A DNA stretch of 64,000 bases from Antarcticibacterium arcticum (GCF_007993795.1 NZ_CP042476.1:2046001-2110000), one strand, 5' to 3'. Shown: positions 26,646-34,970, numbered from the stretch's first letter. The notes: a model not told the origin generated them from the sequence alone. A program made the numbers and translations.

Positions 26646-27938
26646 TTAATGCAACACTTTTTTGCCAATTTTAGAGAACGCCTGTTGCAGGTCCTGTTTA
26701 AGATCTTCCAGGTCTTCCAGGCCTACCGAAAGCCGGATTAGGTCTTTAGTCACTCCCGTAGACTCCTGTTGCTCCTCACTTAATTGTTGATGCGTAGTAC
26801 TGGCAGGATGAATAATGAGGGATTTGGTGTCCCCAATATTTGCGACCAGGGAAAAAATGTTGGTTTCATCGGCTACAATTTTTGCTGAGTCAAATCCGCC
26901 TTCAACCCCAAAAGTTACAAGTCCGCTTTGTCCTTCAGGCAGGTATTTTTTGGCCAGATCAAAGTAGGGGCTATCTTCAAGCCCGGGATAATTTACCCAT
27001 TTTACTTCGGGTTGTAGCTTAAGCCATTTTGCGAGGGCAAGCGCATTCTCACTGTGCTTTTTAATTCTTATTTCCAGGGTTTCCAGCCCCTGCAGGATCT
27101 GGAAAGCATTGAACGGACTCAAAGCCGCACCATGATCGCGAAGGCCTTCGATCCTCACCTTGGCAATGAAGGCTGCATTCTCAAGCGCTTCATGATACAC
27201 TAGCCCATGATATCCGGCAGATGGCTCTGTAAACTCCGGAAACTTACCATTGGCCCAGTCGAAATTTCCTGCGTCAATGATCACTCCACCCAGGCTGGTT
27301 CCGTTTCCATTGATATATTTGGTGAGGGAATGTATTACAATATCGGCCCCGTGTTCAATTGGGTTTAGTAATGCCGGCGTAGCTACCGTATTATCCACGA
27401 AGAGTGGGACTTTGTGCTCCCTGGCATATTTAGAAATTTCCTTAAGGTCCAAAACATCCAGTTTCGGATTTCCAAGGGATTCCACAAAAAATATCCTGGT
27501 ATTCTCCTTTGCAGCTTTTTTGAAATTCTCAGGCCTGGATGGATCTACAAATGTTGTGGTGATCCCAAAGCGGGGCAGGGTCACATTGAACAGGTTGTAT
27601 GTGCCCCCATATAAACTGCTTGATGCTACAATATGGTCACCAGATCTTAAGAGTGTAAGCAGGGCGGTGTTTATAGCCGCAGTTCCCGAAGCCGTAACTA
27701 CCGCTGCAATACCCCCTTCCAAAGCCGCCAGGCGTTGCTCGAGAATATCATTTGTAGGATTGTTGATACGGGTGTAAATATTTCCCTGTTCAGCCAGGGA
27801 AAAGAGGTTTGCCGCATGGTCTGAATTTTTGAATACATAGGATGTGGTTTGGTAAACGGGTACAGCTCTGGTCCCTCCGTTGGCAGTTACATCGTGTCCT
27901 GCGTGCAGTGCATTTGTTGCAAATTTTTGTGTGCTCAT
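26646..27938 (-). CDS. metY: O-acetylhomoserine aminocarboxypropyltransferase/sulfhydrylase
   Basis: 430 residues, the size of MetY (about 425-440) and longer than MetB/MetZ relatives. Makes homocysteine from O-acetylhomoserine and sulfide. The PLP lysine is in HSLTKYINGNGTSLGG, ALEGGIAAVVTASGTAA is the cofactor phosphate site, and the C-terminal TKSLIIHPASTTHQQL is conserved. First structural gene after the two Met/Cys leader attenuators. Confidence 0.94.
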   Translation of the reverse strand: MSTQKFATNALHAGHDVTANGGTRAVPVYQTTSYVFKNSDHAANLFSLAEQGNIYTRINNPTNDILEQRLAALEGGIAAVVTASGTAAINTALLTLLRSGDHIVASSSLYGGTYNLFNVTLPRFGITTTFVDPSRPENFKKAAKENTRIFFVESLGNPKLDVLDLKEISKYAREHKVPLFVDNTVATPALLNPIEHGADIVIHSLTKYINGNGTSLGGVIIDAGNFDWANGKFPEFTEPSAGYHGLVYHEALENAAFIAKVRIEGLRDHGAALSPFNAFQILQGLETLEIRIKKHSENALALAKWLKLQPEVKWVNYPGLEDSPYFDLAKKYLPEGQSGLVTFGVEGGFDSAKIVADETNIFSLVANIGDTKSLIIHPASTTHQQLSEEQQESTGVTKDLIRLSVGLEDLEDLKQDLQQAFSKIGKKVLH

Positions 27939-28020
27939 CTTTTTTAGTTTTAGTGAATTGTTATTTATGGTTTATTGTTTCTTTCTTTTCTATCTTTTCC
28001 TTCCCACAAAATTCCAGGGT

Positions 28021-28057
28021 AAAAAAAAATCCCTCCGGCTGGCTTGCCGAAGGGATT
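28021..28057 (-). terminator. second (proximal) attenuator terminator of the metY operon
   Basis: On the minus strand ATCCCTTCGGC and GCCGGAGGGAT form an 11-bp stem (one G-U pair) with a 6-nt AAGCCA loop and a run of nine T. It lies between the second Met/Cys leader ORF and metY. A possible antiterminator pairs GCC(A)GAA in the leader (28095-28101) with TTCGGC of the 5' arm (28046-28051); this pairing is less tidy than in the pheA attenuator. Confidence 0.88.
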
Positions 28058-28081
28058 TAGGAATTGAACTATATAAACTAA

Positions 28082-28177
28082 TTATATCCTGAATTTCTGG
28101 CAATAGCGGGTCGCTGCGTAAATACACATTTGCATCATACAGCACATCATTTTTTCTATTGCAGGATTTGATCTCAT
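28082..28177 (-). CDS. Met/Cys-rich leader peptide 2
   Basis: A 31-residue ORF (ATG 28177, TAA 28082) with the core MMCCMMQMC at codons 10-18: five Met and three Cys in nine codons. A further Cys is at codon 26. It lies 25 nt before a strong intrinsic terminator, in front of metY. Composition and position fit a leader sensing charging of Met (and Cys) tRNA. Shorter starts at the internal ATG pairs are possible. I see no good promoter directly in front, so it is probably read from the distal promoter at 28472-28504 whenever the first attenuator is passed. Confidence 0.82.
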   Translation of the reverse strand: MRSNPAIEKMMCCMMQMCIYAATRYCQKFRI

Positions 28178-28331
28178 TGTTTTCTGTTGCAGGTTATCGG
28201 TTGTGCGTTGTCGGTTATCGCTTTCTGTTTTCCTTGAGACACGATGTATCGTGTCACTACTTTACCTTTTTACTCTTTAACTTTTTACTCTTTAACTTTT
28301 AAAAACTCCCCTTTCGGGGGATTGGGGCAAT

Positions 28332-28360
28332 AAAAAAAGCCGCTGCGGTGGCAGCGGCTT
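28332..28360 (-). terminator. first (distal) attenuator terminator of the metY operon
   Basis: On the minus strand AAGCCGCTGC and GCAGCGGCTT form a perfect 10-bp stem with a CACC loop, followed by a seven-base T-run. The 5' arm contains CGCTGC, which is complementary to GCAGCG in the leader ORF just upstream (28398-28403). Terminator and antiterminator are therefore mutually exclusive. Confidence 0.9.
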
Positions 28361-28382
28361 TGCAAATTATATTTTAAAAATA

Positions 28383-28451
28383 TCATGCAATAGTGCGCGC
28401 TGCGGAAGCTTTCCACATCATCATACACATATTGCAAATATTCTGAAACAT
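28383..28451 (-). CDS. Met/Cys-rich leader peptide 1
   Basis: A 22-residue ORF (ATG 28451, TGA 28383) with codons 6-12 reading CNMCMMM: four Met and two Cys in seven codons. The antiterminator segment GCAGCG falls in codons 17-18 after the Met run, where it would be freed by a ribosome stalled on Met codons. It starts about 20 nt after a canonical promoter and is followed by a strong terminator. Not related in length or flanks to leader 2 beyond the Met/Cys core, so the two may have arisen separately or diverged strongly. Confidence 0.85.
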   Translation of the reverse strand: MFQNICNMCMMMWKASAARTIA

Positions 28452-28471
28452 TTTTTCTGTTTTGGTAAAGG

Positions 28472-28504
28472 CAAAGTTAACGACAGAATAATTTAGAAAA
28501 CAAA
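28472..28504 (-). promoter_or_regulatory. promoter of the metY operon leader
   Basis: The minus strand reads TTTG, 21 nt, TAACTTTG, a full match to the Bacteroidota consensus in both boxes and spacing. The predicted start of transcription, near 28465, lies shortly before leader peptide 1. It drives the two tandem attenuators and the metY-metX-hom-metZ-osmC genes. Confidence 0.75.
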
Positions 28505-28644
28505 CATTCTTCAGAAAAAAAATAAAATAATTTTTAAAACCCTTTGTTTATCAGCTTTTTGCGGAACATGAACTTTACTTTTCTCCTTAATACTTTTCTC
28601 CTTCCCTCCTTAACTTTTTTTCTCTTTCACTTTTTCTATTTTTT

Positions 28645-28733
28645 CGCGCCAGGGATTGAGCGGCTGTTGGAGCTCTTCCGTTTTTTTTCGGGAAGCGACC
28701 CGCGAAAGCCCGGCCCGTAGGGAGGCGCCCAAC
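28645..28733 (+). ncRNA. structured RNA resembling the Flavo-1 motif
   Basis: A GC-rich island in an AT-rich gap. GCGCC (28646-28650) pairs with GGCGC (28724-28728) as a closing stem. Inside are AGGGATTGAGCGG, a CCG...CGG hairpin with a T-rich loop, and CGAAAGCCCGGCCC. The pattern AGGGAT-GA-AGCGG ... GAAAGCCCGACCC ... GGGCGCC recurs in many Flavobacteria and, as I remember it, corresponds to the Flavo-1 RNA family in Rfam. Orientation is taken from that pattern. Function unknown. It lies between the divergent met operon promoter and metK and could be an independent transcript. Confidence 0.65.
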
Positions 28734-28780
28734 AATTTCTAAATTCCCGTTAAACAATGACGCTATTCAATCAAATTTTA

Positions 28781-28788
28781 TACATTTG
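28781..28788 (+). promoter_or_regulatory. putative -7 box (TACATTTG) for metK
   Basis: Perfect TAnnTTTG match, 124 nt before the metK ATG, after the Flavo-1-like element. The -33 region is weak. If used, metK has a 5' UTR of about 120 nt in which I recognise no known riboswitch. Confidence 0.4.
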
Positions 28789-28912
28789 CTACTGAGATAT
28801 TACAGGGACTAATTTGACTGATTGCAACCCTTAAAAAAAGCTAAAGCAGTGTGAACTTCTCTAGCGCCCCTTTCCGTCAAATAGCCTTTTCATTTAATTT
28901 TAAAGATCCTAA

Positions 28913-30172
28913 ATGGCCTATTTATTTACTTCAGAAAGTGTTTCTGAAGGACACCCGGATAAAGTCGCTGACCAGATAAGCGATACCCTACTTGATAATT
29001 TTTTAGCTTTTGATGAAAACTCTAAAGTTGCCTGCGAAACCCTCGTGACTACAGGACAGGTGGTGCTTGCAGGAGAAGTAAGAAGCAATACATACCTCGA
29101 TGTGCAAAACATTGCGCGGGAAGTAATTAATGATATTGGTTATACAAAGGGAGCTTACAAATTCAGCGGGGATTCCTGCGGAGTAATCTCGCTTATTCAC
29201 GAACAATCCCAGGATATCAACCAGGGCGTAGACCGTGAGAACAAAGAAGAACAAGGCGCGGGAGACCAGGGAATGATGTTTGGTTATGCCACTAAAGAAA
29301 CCGCAAATTATATGCCCCTCGCCCTGGACATCTCTCATAAGATCCTTATTGAACTTGCAAAACTGCGCCGGGAGGATAAGGATATCACTTATTTGAGGCC
29401 AGATTCCAAGAGCCAGGTAACTATTGAATACAGCGATGACAACGTACCTCAACGTATAGATTCCATTGTGGTTTCTACACAACATGATGAATTTGATGAG
29501 GATGATGAGCGCATGTTGGACAAGATCAAAAAAGATATCGTTGAAATCCTTATCCCGAGGGTAAAGGCACAGTTGCCCGAGTACGTCCAGAAGCTTTTTA
29601 ATGACGAGATCGAGTACCACATTAACCCAACCGGAAAATTTGTAATTGGTGGTCCTCACGGGGATGCCGGGCTTACCGGCAGGAAAATAATTGTTGACAC
29701 CTACGGGGGCAAAGGCGCGCATGGCGGCGGGGCTTTTTCCGGCAAAGATCCAAGTAAAGTTGACCGTTCAGCTGCTTATGCAGCAAGACATATAGCTAAA
29801 AACCTGGTTGCCGCCGGCCTGGCAGATGAGATCCTGGTCCAGGTATCTTATGCCATTGGAGTGGTAGAGCCTACTTCTATTTATGTAGATACCTATGGTA
29901 AATCCCACATTAAAATGACCAATGGGGAGGTCTCGAGAAAAGTGGCCGAGATCTTTGATATGCGCCCTGCGGCAATTGAAAAAAGACTTAAGCTGCGCAA
30001 TCCTATTTACCGGGAAACATCGGCTTATGGCCATATGGGGAAAGAACCCCGCACTATCACTAAAGTGTTTGAAAGTCCTTATAACGGAAAGATCACCAGG
30101 GAAGTGGAACTCTTTACCTGGGAAAAACTGGATTATGTAGACAAAGTAAAAGAGGCTTTTGGTTTAAATTAG
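28913..30172 (+). CDS. metK: S-adenosylmethionine synthetase
   Basis: 419 residues; makes S-adenosylmethionine from methionine and ATP. Motifs are SEGHPDKVADQISD (catalytic His and metal Asp), GDQGMMFGYA (methionine/ATP loop), the P-loop-like GGAFSGKDPSKVDRSAAY and the C-terminal KKRL-type segment. It is divergent from the methionine operon. Its product is the ligand of the S-box riboswitch before metH, closing a feedback loop. Confidence 0.98.
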   Translation: MAYLFTSESVSEGHPDKVADQISDTLLDNFLAFDENSKVACETLVTTGQVVLAGEVRSNTYLDVQNIAREVINDIGYTKGAYKFSGDSCGVISLIHEQSQDINQGVDRENKEEQGAGDQGMMFGYATKETANYMPLALDISHKILIELAKLRREDKDITYLRPDSKSQVTIEYSDDNVPQRIDSIVVSTQHDEFDEDDERMLDKIKKDIVEILIPRVKAQLPEYVQKLFNDEIEYHINPTGKFVIGGPHGDAGLTGRKIIVDTYGGKGAHGGGAFSGKDPSKVDRSAAYAARHIAKNLVAAGLADEILVQVSYAIGVVEPTSIYVDTYGKSHIKMTNGEVSRKVAEIFDMRPAAIEKRLKLRNPIYRETSAYGHMGKEPRTITKVFESPYNGKITREVELFTWEKLDYVDKVKEAFGLN

Positions 30173-30210
30173 CCCAATACCCGTAAGGGATGATAAAATA
30201 TCAATTTAAA

Positions 30211-30239
30211 AGACTGCTCCCCCCGGGCAGTCTTTTTTT
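30211..30239 (+). terminator. intrinsic terminator after metK
   Basis: AGACTGC and GCAGTCT form the stem around a C-rich loop, followed by seven T. Confidence 0.85.
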
Positions 30240-30316
30240 GTGCTATATTCTTCGGAAAGCTTTAACAAGTGTACCCGTTTTAAATACCTATTTTTAAAAA
30301 CACCAAAAATACACCT

Positions 30317-31684
30317 ATGTCAATTTTCGGAAAAGTAAAGAATACCATTAATCTTTTAAAGTCTATAGACATGGACCAGCTTTCTAAAATAAGCAGGACC
30401 ATAGATCTTCCAGATGCAATGAACGCCCTGGGAGCACTGGATGAAGACCAGCTGAAGGGATTAATGAAAATGTTGAAAACCAAACGCCGCAAAGGGCAGA
30501 GTGACCTCCCTCCCATTGATGGCGATTTTTATAACCTGGACCTGAAACTTACCCCGGAACAACGTGCCCTGCAATTGAAAGTGCGCAATTTTATGGAAGA
30601 TGAGGTAAGGCCACTGGTAAATGATCACTGGAACCGGGCTAAATTTCCATTTGAGATCATTGAAAAATTCGCAAAACTGGGTATCACCGGGGTACCGTAT
30701 GAAGGCTATGGATGCCCAAATATGTCATTTTTAATGGAAGGGATCATCGCCCAGGAAATCGCGAGAGTTGATGTTTCCATCTCTACATTTTTTGGGGTAC
30801 ACAGCGGGCTGGCAATGGGATCTATTTACCTTTGCGGCAGCGATGCCCAGAAGGAGGAATGGCTTCCCAAAATGCAAAAACTGGAAGCCATAGGCGCATT
30901 TGGGCTTACTGAACCTAATGTAGGTTCGGGCGTGGCTGGAGGGATGGAAACCACCTGCCGCTTTGACGGGGAGAACTGGGTGCTCAACGGACAAAAAAAA
31001 TGGATAGGAAATGCCACTTTTTCTGATGTTACCGTGATATGGGCCAGGGATGAAGACACCAATCAGGTAAAAGGCTTCCTGGTGCGCGCGAAAGAAAATC
31101 CCGGCTATAAAGCCGAAAAAATGGAAGATAAGATGGCCCTGCGTATTGTACAAAATGCCATTATCACTTTGACGGATTGTATAGTGCCCGAAAGGGACCG
31201 GCTCAAGCATGCCAATTCTTTCAAAGATACCGCAAAAGTGCTTAAAATGACCCGTGCCGGAGTCGCATGGCAGGCCGTGGGCTGTGCACGGGGAGCGTAT
31301 GAAAGCGCTCTGAAATACACCAAAAAAAGGGAGCAGTTTGGCCGTCCTATAGCATCCTATCAATTGATACAAAACCATCTGGTAGAAATGCTATCCAATC
31401 TTACCGCTATGCAAACTATGGTTTTTCGCCTTTCGGAAATGCAGGACCAGGGAATGCTTACAGATGAGCACGCGTCCCTGGCAAAAGTCTATTGCAGTAT
31501 GAGAACAAGAGATGTGGTAAGCCGTGCCCGGGAAGTTATGGGCGGGAACGGGATCCTCCTGGAATATGATGTGGCCCGTTTTGTGGCCGATGCTGAGGCC
31601 ATCTACAGTTATGAAGGGACCAAAGAAATTAATTCCCTTATTGTAGGCCGTGCCATCACAGGCTACAGTGCCTTTGTGAATTAA
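30317..31684 (+). CDS. acyl-CoA dehydrogenase family protein
   Basis: 455 residues. A helical N-terminal extension of about 70 residues precedes the standard ACAD fold. Family segments are FGLTEPNVGSG (FAD-binding), GQKKWIGNATFSDV, TRAGVAWQAVGCARGAYE and QVMGGNGI-like VMGGNGILLEYDVARF. The catalytic Glu is expected in YSYEGTKEINSLIVGRAITG, the position used by glutaryl-CoA dehydrogenase-type enzymes. It oxidises an acyl-CoA ester and passes electrons to ETF, encoded at 61250-63031. Substrate not determinable here. Confidence 0.93.
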   Translation: MSIFGKVKNTINLLKSIDMDQLSKISRTIDLPDAMNALGALDEDQLKGLMKMLKTKRRKGQSDLPPIDGDFYNLDLKLTPEQRALQLKVRNFMEDEVRPLVNDHWNRAKFPFEIIEKFAKLGITGVPYEGYGCPNMSFLMEGIIAQEIARVDVSISTFFGVHSGLAMGSIYLCGSDAQKEEWLPKMQKLEAIGAFGLTEPNVGSGVAGGMETTCRFDGENWVLNGQKKWIGNATFSDVTVIWARDEDTNQVKGFLVRAKENPGYKAEKMEDKMALRIVQNAIITLTDCIVPERDRLKHANSFKDTAKVLKMTRAGVAWQAVGCARGAYESALKYTKKREQFGRPIASYQLIQNHLVEMLSNLTAMQTMVFRLSEMQDQGMLTDEHASLAKVYCSMRTRDVVSRAREVMGGNGILLEYDVARFVADAEAIYSYEGTKEINSLIVGRAITGYSAFVN

Positions 31685-31820
31685 AGTGAACTCCTTTGGT
31701 GCAGGCAAAGGAGGTAGCAAATACCAAAAGTAAAATTCCAAATTCCAAAAAGGAAATAAAGATGCAGGCATTGGGGAATATAACCCTTAGAGATTAAAAA
31801 TAATATTTAAAGAAAAATAC

Positions 31821-32741
31821 ATGTCAGTTTTAGTTATAAGCCCGGGAAGAGATCCTGAAGTTTGGGCAAAAGAGTTGAGGAATCAGCATCCGGGGATGAA
31901 TGTTTATGTGTATCCCGAAGATCATGAAAAGGAGGAGGTGGAATTTGCCGTTTCCTGGAAACACCCGCGTGGGATCTTCAAGAATTACCCAAACCTTAAG
32001 GTAATCGCTTCAATGGGCGCCGGGGTAGACCATATTACCAGTGATCCCGAAATTCCTGAGCATATTAAGATCACCAGGGTGATAGATGAAGACCTTTCCT
32101 CAGATATGAGCGCTTTTGTTCTCGGATTGATCCTAGATCATATGCGAAATATATCCCTGCACCACTCCAGTAAAAAATGGGAGCCAAAAAAGTACCAACG
32201 AATAAGAGATGTGAAGGTAGGCATCCTGGGAATGGGGGTTTTAGGAACAGCAGTGGCCAAATCCCTCCAATTAAATGGTTTCCAGGTCTCAGGCTGGGCC
32301 AATTCTACGAGGGAGCAGGAAGAGATAAAAATATACAGCGGTGCAGACCAAATGGAAGATCTTTTGAGAGAAACATCTGTTTTAGTAAACCTGTTACCCC
32401 TTACCCCTCAAACCGAGAATATCCTGAACAAGGACTTATTTCAAAAATTACCCAAAGGGGCCTACGTTATTAATGTAGCCCGGGGAGAACATCTCAATGA
32501 ACACGACCTGCTGGAAATGATAGACAGCGGACATCTAAGCGGTGCAAGCCTTGATGTTTTCAGGAAAGAACCCCTGCCGGAGGAGCATCCTTTCTGGGCA
32601 CATTCAAAGATCCAAATTACCCCGCACATTGCCAGTATCACCAATCCGGGTTCTGTTGTGCCTCAAATTATTGAAAACTACGAGCGTATGACCGAAGAGG
32701 AGGAACTTATGAATGTGGTAGAAAGGCAAAAAGGTTATTAA
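31821..32741 (+). CDS. D-2-hydroxyacid dehydrogenase, glyoxylate/hydroxypyruvate reductase A type
   Basis: 306 residues, NAD(P)-dependent. The nucleotide site is VGILGMGVLGTAVAKSL. The catalytic Arg is in VINVARGEHL, the Glu in DVFRKEPLPEEHPFW, and the His in ITPHIASIT. Length and the MSVLVISPGRDPEVWAKEL start match GhrA-like glyoxylate reductases. It lies 136 bp after the acyl-CoA dehydrogenase gene and 17 bp before a universal stress protein gene, so it is probably co-transcribed with the latter. Confidence 0.9.
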   Translation: MSVLVISPGRDPEVWAKELRNQHPGMNVYVYPEDHEKEEVEFAVSWKHPRGIFKNYPNLKVIASMGAGVDHITSDPEIPEHIKITRVIDEDLSSDMSAFVLGLILDHMRNISLHHSSKKWEPKKYQRIRDVKVGILGMGVLGTAVAKSLQLNGFQVSGWANSTREQEEIKIYSGADQMEDLLRETSVLVNLLPLTPQTENILNKDLFQKLPKGAYVINVARGEHLNEHDLLEMIDSGHLSGASLDVFRKEPLPEEHPFWAHSKIQITPHIASITNPGSVVPQIIENYERMTEEEELMNVVERQKGY

Positions 32742-32758
32742 TTAATAAAACAACAATT

Positions 32759-33214
32759 ATGAGAGAGCTTAAGAACATTCTTGTAGCCATAGATTTTAAT
32801 GATTCAGTAGGAGATCTTTTGGGGTATGCCGAAGGTCTCGCGTTAAAATTTGAAGCTAAAATATGGGTTGTGCACGTGGCAGAACCAAATCCCGATTTTG
32901 TGGGCTATGAAGCGGGACCACAGTACATACGAGACTTAAAAGCCGATGAATTCAAAGAAGAACACAGGAAACTTCAAACCATAAGCACTGCTTTTGTGGG
33001 CGAAGATGTAGATTGTGAAGCATTACTTATACAAGGCTCTACCGTGGAAACCCTGCTGGACGAAGCCAACAAGCTTAATGCAGATCTTATAATATTAGGT
33101 ACGCATAAACACAGTTTCTTTTATAATCTTTTTTCTGAAAGTGTTTCGCTTGAGATCTTTAAAAAGGCAAATATCCCGGTGATGGCGATACCCATAGATG
33201 AGGATGAGGAATAA
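32759..33214 (+). CDS. universal stress protein family
   Basis: 151 residues, one UspA domain (ILVAIDFNDSVGDLLGYA at the N-terminus, VEFL-type core, LIILGTHKHS near residue 110). The ATP-binding G-2x-G-9x-G(S/T) signature is not complete: after ILGTHKHS the second glycine is missing. It may therefore be a non-ATP-binding Usp. Follows the hydroxyacid dehydrogenase gene by 17 bp. Confidence 0.9.
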   Translation: MRELKNILVAIDFNDSVGDLLGYAEGLALKFEAKIWVVHVAEPNPDFVGYEAGPQYIRDLKADEFKEEHRKLQTISTAFVGEDVDCEALLIQGSTVETLLDEANKLNADLIILGTHKHSFFYNLFSESVSLEIFKKANIPVMAIPIDEDEE

Positions 33215-33276
33215 TTTTATGGTGTAATTAATTACGGTCTAAAAATTGTTTAGGGGAAGTACAAACCACATATCTC

Positions 33277-33693
33277 ATGAAAATATCATTGCCGGCATTA
33301 TTCCTTTTTTTGTGTAGCAGCTTTCTTATGAATGCTCAAAACCATATTGAAGTCGAGATCACCAATTTTAAGTCCAATAAGGGGGTCGCTTACATTGGCT
33401 TATATGATTCAGAGAATTCCTTTTTAAATACCGCTTTTAAAGGGGAAAAGTTGACAATTAAAAATAATAAGGTGGTATACACTTTTAAGGATATTCCTGC
33501 AGGGAATTATGCTATCTCGGCGTTTCATGATGAAGATGAAAACGGGGAACTCAGCACTAATTTTTTAGGGATTCCTAAAGAATCGTATGGGGCTTCGAAC
33601 AATGCTCCTTCCCGTTTTGGGCCGCCAAAATGGAAAGATGCACGGTTTAGGGTCACCGCCGGTGAGACTGTGTACCAAAAGATCGAACTCTGA
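33277..33693 (+). CDS. DUF2141 domain secreted protein
   Basis: 138 residues with a signal peptide (MKISLPALFLFLCSSFLMNAQ). The mature part has the DUF2141 pattern: an N-terminal strand with VEITNFKSNKGVAYIGLYD, then IPAGNYAISAFHDEDENGELSTNFLGIPKE, ending in a segment with FGPPKWKDARF. Extracytoplasmic, function unknown. Confidence 0.9.
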   Translation: MKISLPALFLFLCSSFLMNAQNHIEVEITNFKSNKGVAYIGLYDSENSFLNTAFKGEKLTIKNNKVVYTFKDIPAGNYAISAFHDEDENGELSTNFLGIPKESYGASNNAPSRFGPPKWKDARFRVTAGETVYQKIEL

Positions 33694-33725
33694 TTATCTC
33701 CTTTTGGACAAAAAATTACCTGTTT

Positions 33726-34595
33726 TTAAAAAGATCTCACCAATTCTTCCCTGGCTTCTTCCCCGGTGGGAGGTAAAGATTTTAAACAGGTCATTTCCTT
33801 AATGGCATTGATAAAAGTTGCAAGGAATTGCTCCCTTTTTTCTTCAGAAAGCAATTCTATGGAAAGGAATGGGTTAAGGTCTTCGAGTTCTACCAATAAC
33901 AGCGAATTGTCTTTTAATCTGCAGGCATCAACCCGGGTGATGCCACGTTCCATATTATTCCACTGTATAAATTCCTGCGCAAAAGCCAGGTCTTCCTGTG
34001 TTGCGGTATACTCAGTAAGGTCCCAGCGCTTTTGCTTATTAGGCGCGTACAAGGCATATTGGAATGTATCGTTAAGAAAATAAAAGGAAACCTCGTATTC
34101 AAAATCTATAAAAGGCTGTATGAGTTTTCCCTGGGGCGCTGCCAACAGCAATTCATCCTTATTAAGGATTTCCATCCCTACAGAATCTGCCCCATTCATG
34201 AGTTTTACAATATATTTTGAAGGATCTCCAAGTTTGTCAATCTCGCTCACAGAATTTACGGTGGGAATCACGGCATAACCGGCTGCCTGCAGGTCCAGCA
34301 AATATTGTTTCCCCTGTTGATCTGCCTTACCGTCAAAGGAATTGAAGCTAAGAATATTTTTTTCCTTCACGGCTTGAATGAATTCGTGATAATAGGCCTC
34401 AAAATCCATCACACAACCTATATTTCTGTAAACTATAAAGTCTACCTTTTCAAGAAAAGAAATTGCCTGTTGCGGGTGTGCAATTAAAACGTTGAAATGG
34501 GGTTGTAGCCTGGAAGTTATGAAAAGATCTTCTTCATAATAGTTACGCCCTTTGGCATTATAGTAAAGATCAGTAATATACAGAATGGTGGTCAT
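33726..34595 (-). CDS. ATP-grasp-like protein of unknown function
   Basis: 289 residues. A Rossmann-like N-terminal part (VDFIVYRNIGCVMDF) is followed by a glutathione-synthetase-like ATP-grasp region with LIQPFIDFEYEVSFYF and ITRVDACRLKDNSLLLVELEDLNPFL. The acidic Mg-ligand arrangement (E-x-E-D-x-N) is plausible. No partner peptide or biosynthetic gene lies beside it, so the substrate is unknown. Convergent with the DUF2141 gene. Confidence 0.72.
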   Translation of the reverse strand: MTTILYITDLYYNAKGRNYYEEDLFITSRLQPHFNVLIAHPQQAISFLEKVDFIVYRNIGCVMDFEAYYHEFIQAVKEKNILSFNSFDGKADQQGKQYLLDLQAAGYAVIPTVNSVSEIDKLGDPSKYIVKLMNGADSVGMEILNKDELLLAAPQGKLIQPFIDFEYEVSFYFLNDTFQYALYAPNKQKRWDLTEYTATQEDLAFAQEFIQWNNMERGITRVDACRLKDNSLLLVELEDLNPFLSIELLSEEKREQFLATFINAIKEMTCLKSLPPTGEEAREELVRSF

Positions 34596-34784
34596 TTGGC
34601 TGCCGGAATTAAAATTGGGCGAATTTAATATTTAAATCGGAATGGCAGTTAGAAAAATTCAGCTGAAATATTCGGGAGAAAGAATAAATTTTTAGATGAA
34701 ATGGAATTTGAAAAAAGGGAAGATGGTCCAAAGCAGCGGCTGCTTCCGAAGTAAAAAGAAACCTGATTCAACCTTAGGTTTAAT

Positions 34785-34970
34785 TTACCTTTTCCCCACG
34801 GGAATCTTAAGGCACACCAGACCCAAAACCGGAAATAAAATCGTTGTGTAAATAAGTGCGGTTTTTTTATAACCCCTTAAATCCTCCTGTTTGGCAATGT
34901 TCATAAAAGTATAGATCATCACCAGGATGTTTATAAAGAACATTATATAAAGTAAGTTTGCCTTATCCAT
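34785..34970 (-). CDS. small hydrophobic membrane protein
   Basis: 61 residues with two predicted membrane helices (about 5-23 and 38-55) and a basic C-terminus, a layout like the PLDc_N-type small membrane proteins. I cannot name it with confidence. Isolated between the ATP-grasp-like and GNAT genes on the same strand. Confidence 0.6.
   Translation of the reverse strand: MDKANLLYIMFFINILVMIYTFMNIAKQEDLRGYKKTALIYTTILFPVLGLVCLKIPVGKR

Noticed and set aside
28660..28700. tRNA or tmRNA-like gene in the GC-rich island before metK
   Set aside because: No T-loop or anticodon arm pattern; the island fits the Flavo-1-like pattern better.
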